Assembly (NCBI GenBank): GCA_028023455.1
Contig: JAQFVV010006476.1
Span: forward strand, 1-64,000
Direction of reading: 5' to 3'
DNA: 64,000 nucleotides
Source of the DNA: Epiperipatus broadwayi
Taxonomy: Eukaryota; Onychophora; Udeonychophora; Euonychophora; Peripatidae
Both the position numbers and the translations under genes were made by a program. A model generated the notes under the pieces. The model made no database searches, was not told the DNA's origin, and saw only the letters and a list, made by a program, of their open reading frames with translations. Positions 32,082 to 42,609 of this stretch are shown here, in pieces. Numbering within the stretch: position 1 is the stretch's first letter; every line of letters starts with the position of its first letter.

Positions 32082-34081
32082 GACAAGGTTGAAAATTATA
32101 GTGAGTGATTGGAGTTGTTATGATTATTACGAGGTGACAGATAGATGTTAGTGCGGGAGAAGAGATTGAAGGACGCACGTTCAATCCCTTCAGTTGTTAT
32201 AAAATGGAAAAATGAAACATCGCTTTTCTTATATTCAGAGGACCACAGGATCATCGGGAAATTTAACGCTGGATTTCAAACGGCAAGCAACTGTAAAAGA
32301 TGAACATTTCTAAAACCGTAAGAACTTTCTAAGATATAACGAACAATATTAATTTGAAAACACTAAGAACTTTAAATTTTAAACTTTCTAGTATTTAATT
32401 AATTGTTACAAATAGAATCCTATCTGACCAAACTAAATTCTTTATTAATAGTGTTATTTGATGTATTTTTTTTTTTTTATTTATGTAAAATCATTTCCAT
32501 TTATTTATTTTTTATTCTTTAAGTTTTTATCATGATTTTTTTTTGTTTTTCGTTAAATTAATTATATAAATGTTAAACTTAAGTCGGGCGTGAATGGCTG
32601 TATAGATTTGTAAAGTTATATTAGGGGAGGGTAATCTTAGGTTATTTATGTCGTTGTTAGATTGGGTCAGTGGATTGGATATATTGATGTAGTTAGTAGA
32701 TGAAGTCAGAGATTCGCTACTGGCAGAATCGTTTATATATACGCCGCACTCACCCGTTTGCCTATGGAAGGAATTATAAGACGGAGAACGCAGTTCCTTT
32801 CTATGGAGTTTTTTTTTTATTGTTCTTCTCGTTAGATAGATGTAATATTCCTATCTGATTGAGAGTCAATGTCTTTTCTTAATCTCTTTGGTGCTGCCGT
32901 ATTCCGAATTACATTGAATACATCGATATATCAGATGGATTGATGCCAGTTTGACTGCGAATTTTAGCCTAAGGTTAAATAGGGATAGAATGTTTATTGT
33001 CAAAAGCAAATTTATATGGTCTATTCATACTCGACCCTAAATAAAAATGCATTAAATTTAAGTTGTTTATAGACGCTTGCATGGATTGTTTATTGGTTAA
33101 CTATGTTTTGCGTTTCCATATTTGATCAAAATATATAGACATTCGATAAATCATGATACCTTACGGTGAGTATCAAAAATGTATTTATTCGGATGTCTTT
33201 TAAGTTATTGGTGACAATGCCAGTATCTTATGGTGAATACTATTGGGTTACGTATAAAGTTCCCTCCGCAATTGTCAGTAATCAATAATTTTGTATTTTG
33301 ATCGTTTATGTTTACTTTGAAATGTTTTTGACCGTGAAATCTATGTAACCGATCTATATTCAACATTATAAACAAGCTTTCATAAATTTATCTGTGCGAA
33401 CTTAATTAAAATGTAAAATTAGAATATAATAGTAATTAAATGTAAATTAAAGTCAAAAATCAAAGTTAAAAATAATGTTAAATGTTAAAATGTAAAACTA
33501 ATACTAAAATAATTTTAAATCTTATATATATGTGCGTAAATAAATTTTTGTATGTTAATTGCTGGCAGTGGCTTATTTTATTTATTTTTTTAATATTGAG
33601 ATATAATTAGATAAGATATTATATTATTTAATCTCTGCTATTCCACTGAGCTAGTGACATGGGCTAACGACCGGAATCAAAATTTAAAAAAAAAAAAATT
33701 TTTTTTTTTTTTGACTTACGTATCTGCCTACCTTATAAATTTTTCTAGGTTCAAATGCCTAGATGGCGCCCTGTAGTGCAGTTGACGTTAAGTCACTTTC
33801 ACCGGATCGTTACATTCTATATGTATAAAGGCCATATAAAACTGCATACCTGTATTCCTACTCATATCTATAAGTTGTGGGACTATAAATAAACTATCTC
33901 CCATACTCCTATCCTTTCTAAAATCTTGCATTTCTCTCACTATATTATTCCATCTATTTCGCCACTCTTCTAGTCACCACATATGCAAAAATTTTATGTA
34001 ATACCGACATTACCACTACTGGTCTATAATTTTGTATCTTTCTATGGTTCTTACATTTTCCTTTAAATAATAGCCTCGCTC

Positions 34082-34291
34082 TTACATTATACCACATGTT
34101 GGAAATTTGCCCTGTTTTCCAAATTCATCACCATCTCTGTTGCCCATCCATCTAAACATTGCCTTTCCACTTTTCAATTTCTTTCCTGCCATATTCAATT
34201 CATTTTTTGTAAAACTAATATTTCCATTACTATATGCTTTTATGTTTGTTACCACCTTGTTCTTCATATCTAACATCTTTTCTATATCCAT
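34082..34291 (-). pseudogene. LINE reverse transcriptase N-terminal fragment (CR1-like element)
   Basis: The frame contains ITKNEL-type text (SFTKNELNMAGKKLKSGKA), matching the KKLKxGKAPG.DG block that opens LINE polymerase domains. The expected Pro-Gly after the Lys-Ala is lost by mutation or frameshift. It sits in the right order between the endonuclease-like part (about 34.9-35.1 kb) and the catalytic fragment at 31.1-31.4 kb. Confidence 0.6.
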
Positions 34292-35150
34292 TACATACTT
34301 ATTTAAGATTGTCTCTAATTCTTCTCTAGAATTACTTTCTTTCTCCTCACCATTTAATTATTTCTTTCTCCCTTAATTCCTTCTTGTTACTCCCATCTCT
34401 TCCACTTTTATTAATATCCTCAATAATTTACTATTTAATTTCATTCCCTCTGTAATTATCTATTTTAATCAACTTCTTTTTATTTAAATAGTTTTCCCAT
34501 TTAATATTAACATCTTTTTCACTTTCTTTGTTTTTAATAGCACAATTATATTCTCTGTATGCTTTCTTCCTCTCTTATACTTTAACTAATTCTTGCTTTT
34601 CTATTACTTTTATTCTTCTGAATATTCTCACTTAAATCCCTATTTGCCACTTTTTCTACTTTACCACATCAGTTCTCATATTCATCCCTAACAAATTTCC
34701 ATAATTTTTTCTACTTTTATTTTATATTCTTCTAACTTATTCTTATCATTCACTCTCCATCTACATCTTTCACTATCACTTCTACTTTTATTATTATTTT
34801 CCATCACATTACTATTTCGATTATAAAGAAATTAAGATCACTATTACATATTCTCTCTTCATTATCAAACACTAATTTTTCATACTTTATTCATTACCTC
34901 TTTATTATTTCTAGACCATGCGTATTGTCCCGCATAAATATTTGATACATTTCCAATGCTCAAATTCACTGTGTCAAAATTTTTCAAAAGCTGTCAATTC
35001 TTGTTATCCAAATGCCCATTCATATTTCCTATATCCATTATTTTCTTTTCCTTTTTTTTTTGAAACTGTATGTTTTTAGATTGGCATTCATATATGCTAC
35101 TCTTCCTCTCCATTATATTTTGACTATCTCCAGTAGCCATATACATTATA

Positions 35151-36477
35151 GGGTGCTACATTATAGATAAAGACGCCATTCAATGGCACTGTTTTCTCGC
35201 TAAAACTATAAATTATGAACATTCCCAGGCCATTTATCTTAATCATTTTGATGTGTTTTTTGTAATGCGAAAAAAAAAAAAAAAATCGTCTTTTTTAAAT
35301 ATTATTTTTTATTAACATATACAAATTAAATGATAACAGTAAATGTAAAATAAAATCAACAAATTACAATTTGATTCATGTTTTTTATTTTGCTTTATTA
35401 GAAAAAACAATTTTCTATTGGATATTTTTTTAGTGGGGTTACGGCTTTTTTTGTTGTTGTTGTTTAAAAACTCATAATCGGAATAAAAAGTAAAATTTCT
35501 TAGTTTTCCTTTTAAATTTTAATTTTTACAGACAAACAGATATTATTGTGTTACCACTATTTTTTACTTTTTTAGTCTTCGTTTTACATTTTTATTTTTT
35601 ACGGACAAACAGATATTACTGCTATTTTTTATTTCAAATAGAATGACAATAAAAAGTAAAAGTAGGGTTAGTTTTAGGGTTAGGGTTCTGTTTTTTGTAA
35701 TGCTAAAATAAAAAATATCAACATCCTAACTTTTTGTAAATACTTATTTTTTATTAACATATATAAAATAAATGATAACAATAAACGTAAAATATATTCA
35801 ACAAAGTATAACAGTAGGCGGAGAAAAGAAAGAAAGTAAAAGTTTTTAAACAACAACAAATATATGTATAAAATGTCTTCTTTACTTATTAACCATGTTT
35901 ATAATATATGCTTTTTATGAAATTTAAAAAAAGAGTGTAGAATTGTACTTTTCTTACTGGATATTTTTGTGTTTCCGCTATTTTTTACTTCAAAAATAAA
36001 CACACGGTAGAATATTGTTTGTCTCGTGGAATGTTACGAACAGTACGTTACTTGACGAGTTACCTAATTTCAACTCACTTTACACATATATCTTGTCAAC
36101 AATTTCCCACTTAAAACTTCAATACAGTACTGTGTAAAAAGTCTGATAATTATTACTTTAGAAAATCTGAACATTTCAATACTTTAAAAAAAAAAAATTC
36201 AATCAAAACAATATTTCCATCCAATTCAAATATACACACCCTCTCACCAAGCCATACCAATTTTATAAACTGCGAATTCGCCAAATTTATTTGCTGCGAT
36301 GCGACATTCATGCTGTACTGCGCGACATAGTGGCCTGCATTCTGTAGCACAACAAAAAAGTTGTATTATATAGAAAACGCGGGTTCGAACGTGTCGGCCG
36401 CGGAAACAGCATTTTTATGTGTTTTAGCATGAAAACGGCGCCATAGAGTGGTGTCTTTAGCTATAAGACTAGAACCC
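35151..36477. mobile_element. Inverted-repeat element, 1,327 bp, 6-bp target duplication
   Basis: Ends are GGGTGCTA (left) and TAGAACCC (right). Diverged inverted repeats extend about 55 bp and share ATAAAGACGCCA/TGGCGCC and GCTAAAAC blocks. Flanked by ATTATA at 35145-35150 and 36478-36483. The interior has a direct repeat (about 35255-35365 and 35690-35806, both with TTTTTTATTAACATATA), a short telomere-like run (TTAGGGTTAGGG near 35678) and, near the right end, GGGTTCGAAC, a B-box-like motif. No transposase. Superfamily unknown. Confidence 0.7.
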
Positions 36478-36780
36478 ATTATAGCTACCATTCATTGTCT
36501 TCCTAACCTTATCACACACCACAAATCTTGACACTTTACAGTATTTAAATATTTTTTTGACATAACTTTTATACTACCATTCCTTTTTTCTTTTCTATTT
36601 GTATCTTTCCATCCCAAATTTTCCAGTATAAGTTCTCTTAAATGTGTTTCCACTACTGCTAATACCTCAAGCCCTTCATTTTTAACTGCTTCATTTAATT
36701 ACAACCACTTTTCTGGTTTACCACCTTGCATATTCAAATATCCAATTTTAACAATTTCTACCGTTCTTATTACCCTTTTA

Positions 36781-37238
36781 CATTCATATCGGCCTTTCAA
36801 GCCAATTGTGCAAACGCTTTGCGAGTGTTAAATAATAAATGAATACCCTTTGACCAATACAAGATATAGAATTTATGCAGGAATAAAAAGAATCCCTCTT
36901 ATTCCTACGACTCAAATATTTATATATGAGCAAATCTGAAGTACTGGCACAGAAGGCATGACGATAGAACGGTCACTTTAAATTACTATATACAATGTCT
37001 GAATGAATGACGCTGATGAAATTTTCTAGTATTTGCTCATATATAAATATTTGAGTTGTAGGAATAAGAGGGATTCTTTTTATTCCTGCATAAATTCTAT
37101 ATCTTGTATTGGTCAGAGGGTATTCATTTATTATTTAACACTCGCAAAGCGTTTGCACAATTGGCTTGAAAGGCCGATATGAATGTAATTACAATTATAT
37201 ACAGACGCTATAAAAATAAATGCTTATTTATATATATA
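36781..37238. mobile_element. Foldback element, 458 bp, 14-bp target duplication
   Basis: Arms at 36779-36932 and 37038-37187 are nearly identical in inverted orientation (for example GCAAACGCTTTGCGAGTGTT and its complement). A 50-bp tail follows on the right. Exact direct repeat TTATTACCCTTTTA lies at 36767-36780 and 37239-37252. It is inserted in the CR1-like LINE. A CTGATGA occurs in the loop at about 37012, but no GAAA partner follows, so I do not call a ribozyme. The target duplication length matches that of families A and B. Confidence 0.8.
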
Positions 37239-37259
37239 TTATTACCCTTTTATAAATTG

Positions 37260-38500
37260 TTTTGACTCATTCTTCTCTATTATATTTGTAATTTGTTTGT
37301 TTATCATTAGTTTTACAGACCCATTTCCTTTCCACATCTATATCAGCTACCTTTGTTTACTTCAATCCTGTCCATTCTTAACTTTCTTTTTGATAATACT
37401 ATAATTTAAAACTCTACTCCCCTTTATAAATTTCCCGAACTATAACATTTTTCATAAATCAAATCCCCTAATGCTTTACTTCCTTGTTTTATTAAATACA
37501 ATCCATTTTTACTATATAACTACCTCTTAAAAATAAAATAATCCCACACATCCACAAACATAACATTACTTCTCTTGCATAATTTTTTCAATCTCATTTG
37601 TAGATCATGCCTTTTCTAACATATACCTATTGTCGAATCTTGGCAGTAATCCTACTACTTCTACTCTTCCTTTAACATTATTCAAACTACTAATCAATTC
37701 TTTGTACTCATCTATTACTCTCTCCAATGACACTCATAAATTATTTGTCCCCACCATAAAATAAACATCTCTACTCCAATGTTTATTTACCTTATCTGCA
37801 ACACCCCTAATTCTAACTCCAGGCAAACATACTCTTACATACCTATCTCTATTTTCCTTGCAGTTACATCTTCACATTCTCGAATTAGCAAGTCCCCTAT
37901 CACAAAATCTCATAGTTTATATTCCCTAATTGATCTGTAACATTCTCTTCAACCTTCTGAACTTCCTTATCGTTTCTATTCAGTAATTTCTTTATCTGCT
38001 GCTTATAATTTTACTTTTACATTCTTTACCTCTTCCTCTATCTTACTTATTCTTTGCCTAGTTATCCCCATTGTGCTATTTTTGTCATTCATATCTTTTG
38101 TCAATCTGACTAAATATATTCTCCATTCTACCATCCTTATCTACATTTCCCTCCATTTCTCCTGAATTTCTTTTAATTAAATTGTCTACACTTAAAAACC
38201 ATTTTTCACCTCTTTTATCATGTTTATACATGATCTCCACAACCATATATCTTTTCTATTCTTCCTAATCTTATGAAAAACGTTAACATGTACCAAAGCG
38301 CATCTAGTTTCCTTCTGACCATCATACATACATTGTGGGATACAAATGCAATCCACATTGATTTATTCTTCCAATTCTCCTATTCTATATTTAAATTTAT
38401 GATTTTTCTACCACTCTCCATATCTCTATGCAAAAAATTTTTTTTCTTTTTATAATGGAGACCAAGATACATGTACTCCTCTAAACTCACATCTCAATGT
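37260..38500 (-). pseudogene. LINE ORF1 with SGNH-esterase-like domain
   Basis: Read on the minus strand from about 37800 to 37400 it contains FMVGTNNL, then a stretch ending VVGLLPRFDNRYM, then VDVWDYF, LYSKNGLYL and GSKALGDLI. This order (GTNxL, LPR, DxWD, DGxHLNxxG) is that of the esterase domain found in ORF1 of CR1-type LINEs. The catalytic Asp-x-x-His near the end reads Asn-x-x-Tyr here (KNGLYL). Stops and frameshifts break it. The sequence further 5' (to about 38.5 kb) is weakly coding. Confidence 0.65.
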
Positions 38501-38569
38501 TACCCTCTTTCTCAAATAAATCACTTAAATTGAAAAAAAAATTTTAATTGCAAACTTTTTAAAATCCAA

Positions 38570-39355
38570 CTAATCTTCCATTTGCCTTAGTTTTAACACC
38601 TCATTACAGTAAACAAAAAAAATATTTCTTTTTATATTTAAAATGTCAGCGTCTCAGATCACTCTCCAAACATTAGCACTATTTTCTCAATCTTTCCAAA
38701 TCCAATTGAATCTATCTCTCGCTGCTCCAACTCTTTTTTTTCATCCATTCTCTAAACAAGTATTCCCCAGCAACAAATTTTTATCTATATGCTATTAAAA
38801 ATATGTAAAACTTTAACTTATCTTGTATAGCAAAAGTCAGTCACGTCAGCATAGCAAAGCAGTCAAATCAAGTTCCCATTATATTTTATTTTTATAAGTA
38901 CCCTTCGCCCCTCATATAGCATATTATGAAACTAAATTTTTTCTATGATCATTTAAAGTTTTTTTTATATATAATTATTAACAAACGAATATTTTAACAT
39001 CATATTTTATGTTTGGAATTTGCTGAATTTTTGTCATCTGCAATAATGTTATTATCTAGTTTTAGTTTATTCTTAGTTTCTTCCAAATAAAATCTTTTAC
39101 TTTCCAGATCCTTACATTTTTGTCAATATTTAAATAATTACTTTTATCATTATTCTGATTGCTTTCATACTTACAAGTATTATAACGTTTACTTTCATTA
39201 AAATTATTCTGTTTTCTGTTTAGTTTTGTTAAAAATATGTATTATTAATCTTTATACCTCTACATAATATTTTTAAAAATTGATTTGCATTTTTATTAGA
39301 CTTGAGTTCTTTCTTTTTATTATTAATAATATAATCCATATATATTTATTAGTTA
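38570..39355. other. AT-rich intron sequence between the LINEs
   Basis: No recognisable feature apart from T-rich runs. Confidence 0.4.
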
Positions 39356-40051
39356 CTAAATTTGAAATGGCTGCAGAAAGGAGTTTGCTATTAACTGAAA
39401 GGAGACTCTTTGATTCCTCTTGAAGGCCTTAAAGGAACCGAGAAGGGCAAATTCCTAATGTCCACTCCATACGTTCTTGTCGTTGCAGCTGTTATTACTA
39501 TGTGATTATTCATATAGTATACGAACATGGATGGGCTGCTGACCAACATGCATTAGCCAGCATGGTGAGTTTATTGGCTTTTTACCTCTGAGATTAAGAT
39601 CAAGAAACACCATGGTTTTTTTTCTCAGTTGCCTGATAAGGCAGAATGAATGTTTGTGTAAATGATAAATATTTTTCCAATACATATATACAATTGTAAT
39701 AGACAAAAATAAATCATGGCCCTTATAAAGTCACCAACCAAGGCAGCGGTTGGTGGCTGAAGGCGGAGGGTATTACGAATCTTCTGATTGTGGACCCAGG
39801 CTGCCATTTGATGACGACTTTTTATTTAGGTACTTACAACTACAGATCACTTTCAAGTGAAGGAAGATTGCAAGAATTAGAAGAAGAACTGTCTTATATT
39901 AAATGGGACATTATTGGACTTTGAAGTTAGAAGAAAAAGCGAAGAGACAATTGATTTAAAAAGTGGACATGTACTCTATTATAAAAGCACAAAAATTGGA
40001 AATATAAGTGGAGTAGGATTCATTATAAATAAAAAGTAGAACAACAACATT

Positions 40052-40453
40052 GTGGAGATTTATGGGGTATCGGACAGAGTGGCAAGATTAGTTATACAAC
40101 TTAATAGCAGATACCAAATGCAGATAATTCAGGTTTATGCCCCAACAAGTTCTCATAGTGATGAAGTAGTAGAAGATTTTTATATGGATGTACAAAAGGC
40201 TTTTGGTCAGAGTAAACAAAATTTTAAAATTGTTATGGGAGACTTTAATGCTAGAATTGGTAAACAAATTAAAGATGAAAGTGCTATAGGTAATTTTGGT
40301 TATGGTAATAGAAATGAGAGAGGACATAGACTTGTGGAGTTTGCAGAAAAAGAAAAACTTTATGTTGTGAATTCTTTTTTGAGAAAAATATTAAAAGGAA
40401 ATGGGCATGGAAGCATCCAAATGAAGATACAGCAGAATTGGATTATATTTTGA
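40052..40453 (+). pseudogene. LINE endonuclease domain (RTE-like copy 1)
   Basis: A 133-codon frame spanning the middle of the endonuclease. It includes MQIIQVYAPTSSHSDE (the conserved Gln-Val-Tyr-Ala-Pro strand) and VMGDFNARIGK, the GDFN catalytic motif. The frame is open upstream to about 40040. The N-terminal strand is separately visible at 39840-39930 (NYRSLSSEGRLQELEEEL, then WDIIGL before a stop). The C-terminal catalytic VSDH appears at about 40508-40520 in another frame, directly before a TGA. This enzyme nicks target DNA to prime reverse transcription. Confidence 0.85.
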
Positions 40454-41021
40454 CTAACAGAAAATACATATTTCAAGATTGTAATGGTCTTAATAAATTT
40501 AACACAGTAAGTGATCATTGAGTAGTAAAATGCAAGATACATGTTAACGCAAAACTAGAGAGACAAAAATTATTAAGAAAAACAATATTTACAGTTGATA
40601 TTCCTAATCTTCAGAAACATTCTAATGAATTTAAATTAGAACTTATAAATCAGTCTCAAGTATTAGTAGATTTTGAACATGATTCAGATTTGAATGAAAT
40701 TAATATGAAAATAACTGATACACTTTTAAAAACTGCAACAAAGATAGCTGGTAGAAAAAAGCAGCAATTGACCAATAAAATTTCTAGAGAGTTTAGAGAA
40801 TTTAAGAAGAAGTATGAAGATATACAAAAATGTTGCATTAAAAAGGATTGAATATCTCGAATTTTGTAAAATGGTGCAGAAAAGAGTTGAAAATAATATA
40901 AGAAAGTATAACTGTGAACTAGCAAGGAAAGCTGTACAAGAGAATAAAAGTCTCGAGTGTAAAACAACGTTTTGGTATTGGTAGGAAATTTATATCTTCA
41001 ATAAGAAAAAAAGATGACATC

Positions 41022-41465
41022 ATGAAATGGGTAGAAGATTTTTATCAAGAATTATATAGTAATAAAGAACAAATACCTCCTATATCTATTACATCTTCCG
41101 AATTGCCCAGAATTTTAAATGAAGAAGTGAGACATGCAATTAAATATATGAAGAAAGGAAAAGCTCCAGGTAATGATGGAATTACAATTGATATATTAAA
41201 AGAAGCAGGTGAAGAAATAGAAATTTTTTTAGCAAAGTTATATACCAAATGTCTAAATGATAAAGATGTACCAGATGATTGGAAGAATGCAGTATTAATA
41301 TTTAAAAAGGGTGATAAAGAAGATATTAGAAATTACCGACCTGTCAGCCTTTTATCAGTTTTATATAAATTTTTTACCAAGATAATTACAACTAGCCTAC
41401 AGAGAACATTGGATTTCCACAACCTAGAGAACAAGCTGGATTTAAAAGTGGTTTTAGTACAGTAG
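41022..41465 (+). pseudogene. LINE reverse transcriptase, fingers region (RTE-like copy 1)
   Basis: Open for 147 codons. It holds KKGKAPGNDGITIDILKEAG (opening motif), VPDDWKNAVLIFKKGDKED and NYRPVSLLSVLYK, the conserved order in LINE polymerases. It ends in a stop after a frameshift just before the next block, which resumes at 41505. Confidence 0.88.
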
Positions 41466-41504
41466 ATCATATCCAGGTATTGAGAGAAGTTATAGAAAGG
41501 ACAA

Positions 41505-42020
41505 ATGAATATGAGGTACCATTGTTTTGGATTTGTAGATTATAAAAAGGCATTTGATTCTATAAACATTTCTTCAGTGATTAAAGCATTGGATCATCAA
41601 GGTATAGATCCAGGATATTGTCATATTTTAAAGAATATTTATAAAAATGCAACAGCAACAATTAGATTACATAATGATACTAGGAAAGTCAACATTGAGA
41701 AGGGTATAAGACAGGGTGACTCCATATCTCCAAAACTTTTTACAGCAGTGCTGCAAGAAGTATTTTGTGGATTAAAATGGGAAGCTAAAGGAGTGAAAGT
41801 AAATGAAGATTATTTAAGTCGTTTAGATTTTGCAGATGATGTAGTTGTTTTTGCAAATAATGCTTTAGAGCTGCACGAAATGTTACAGGAGTTATCAGAT
41901 GAAAGTAGGAAAGTAGAACTAAAGATAAATATTAAAAAGACTAAAGTAATGTTTAATCGATTTTCTCAAAATATGAAAATAATGATTGATTACGATGAGT
42001 TAGAAGAAGTTAACAGTTAA
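41505..42020 (+). pseudogene. LINE reverse transcriptase, palm region (RTE-like copy 1)
   Basis: 171 codons. It contains FGFVDYKKAFDSI (first catalytic Asp), IEKGIRQGDSISPKLFTAVL (QGD motif) and RLDFADDVVVFA (FADD catalytic pair), followed by ELKINIKKTKVMF. All three catalytic carboxylates are present, so decay is recent relative to other copies. It is separated from 41022-41465 by a frameshift and from the C-terminal piece by a stop. Confidence 0.9.
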
Positions 42021-42062
42021 AACACCTTGGTCAGATTATTAATACAGATGGAAACATAATGA

Positions 42063-42296
42063 ATGAAGATTAATCATAGAATTAAACTTGGTTGGAGCAC
42101 TTTTGGTAGAAATAACTTGATACTAAAAGGAAAGATGCCTATGTGTTTGAAAAGGAAGGTTTTTAACAAATGTGTTTTACCAGTTCTTATTTATGGATCT
42201 GAGACTTGGACACTTAATAGAAGAGCAATACAGAGACTTCAGACCACTCAAAGAAGTATGGAGAGATGCATGTTGAGAGTAACAGGAAGAGATTGA
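42063..42296 (+). pseudogene. LINE C-terminal domain fragment (RTE-like copy 1)
   Basis: 77 codons with CVLPVLIYGSETWTLN and RRAIQRLQTTQRSMERCML, the thumb/C-terminal text shared by RTE-type elements. Further homology to the element's end continues in other frames to about 42590. Confidence 0.85.
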
Positions 42297-42609
42297 AAAT
42301 GCAATGTATGGATAAGAGAACAAACAGGTATTACTGACCTCATTGAAAAAATTAAAAGACTGAAGTGGAGTTTGGCTGGACTTTTTGCTAGAAGAGATGA
42401 TAATAGATGGACAGTTGAAATCTTAAAACCGGATTCCAAGAGATTGTAAAAGACCCAGAAAGAGACCACATGTTAGATGGATGGATAAAATAAGAAAGTG
42501 TGCAGGGGTGATGTGGAAAAGAGAAGCTAAAGATAGAAGATGGATTGAACTCGGAGAGACCTTCATCCTACAGTGGGTTGATAATAGTTGATGATGATGA
42601 TATTTGGAA

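Larger units (their letters stand above)
31592..33814 (+). mobile_element. Solo-LTR-like element, 2,223 bp, 4-bp target duplication
   Basis: Begins TGTAACGAAC and ends GGATCGTTACA (TG...CA), with direct repeat TTCT at 31588-31591 and 33815-33818. It splits the CR1-like LINE. No gag or pol coding is present. A TATA box (TATAAAAG, 32074-32081) lies about 480 bp in, with a CRE-like TGACGTAA upstream at 32042. Its last 80 bp align with the end of the element at 49919-51885 (shared TTTATAAATTTT(T)CTAGGTTCAAAT). Long LTR, 4-bp duplication and TATA suggest a Ty3/Gypsy-type solo LTR; internal sequence would be needed to confirm. Confidence 0.7.
30000..38560 (-). mobile_element. CR1-like LINE with esterase-type ORF1, broken by three insertions
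   Basis: A long minus-strand non-LTR retrotransposon with its 5' end near 38.5 kb and 3' end near 30.0 kb. In order, minus strand: ORF1 with an SGNH-esterase-like region (about 37300-37900), endonuclease-like region (about 34900-35145), reverse transcriptase (34082-34300 and 31090-31410) and a C-terminal tail (about 30030-31000). It is interrupted by a solo-LTR-like element (31592-33814), an inverted-repeat element (35151-36477) and a foldback (36781-37238). Many stops and frameshifts make it inactive. The esterase first ORF points to the CR1/L2 group; the exact clade is not settled. Confidence 0.75.
39360..42605 (+). mobile_element. RTE-like LINE, near full length, inactive
   Basis: A non-LTR retrotransposon with 5' leader (39360-39830), an apurinic-type endonuclease (about 39840-40530), a linker, reverse transcriptase (about 41020-42020), a C-terminal domain (42063-42590) and a GATGATGATGA 3' end. 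The 5' leader aligns with 54240-54710 of the minus copy (shared AAGGAAC.GA, GTCCACTCCAT and GAAACACCATG blocks). Several stops and frameshifts separate the ORFs. The single endonuclease-RT frame and microsatellite tail fit RTE-clade elements. Confidence 0.88.

Noticed and set aside
36990-37040. CTGATGA in the loop of the 36.8-kb foldback as a hammerhead
   Set aside because: No GAAA partner follows a hairpin at the right distance on either strand.
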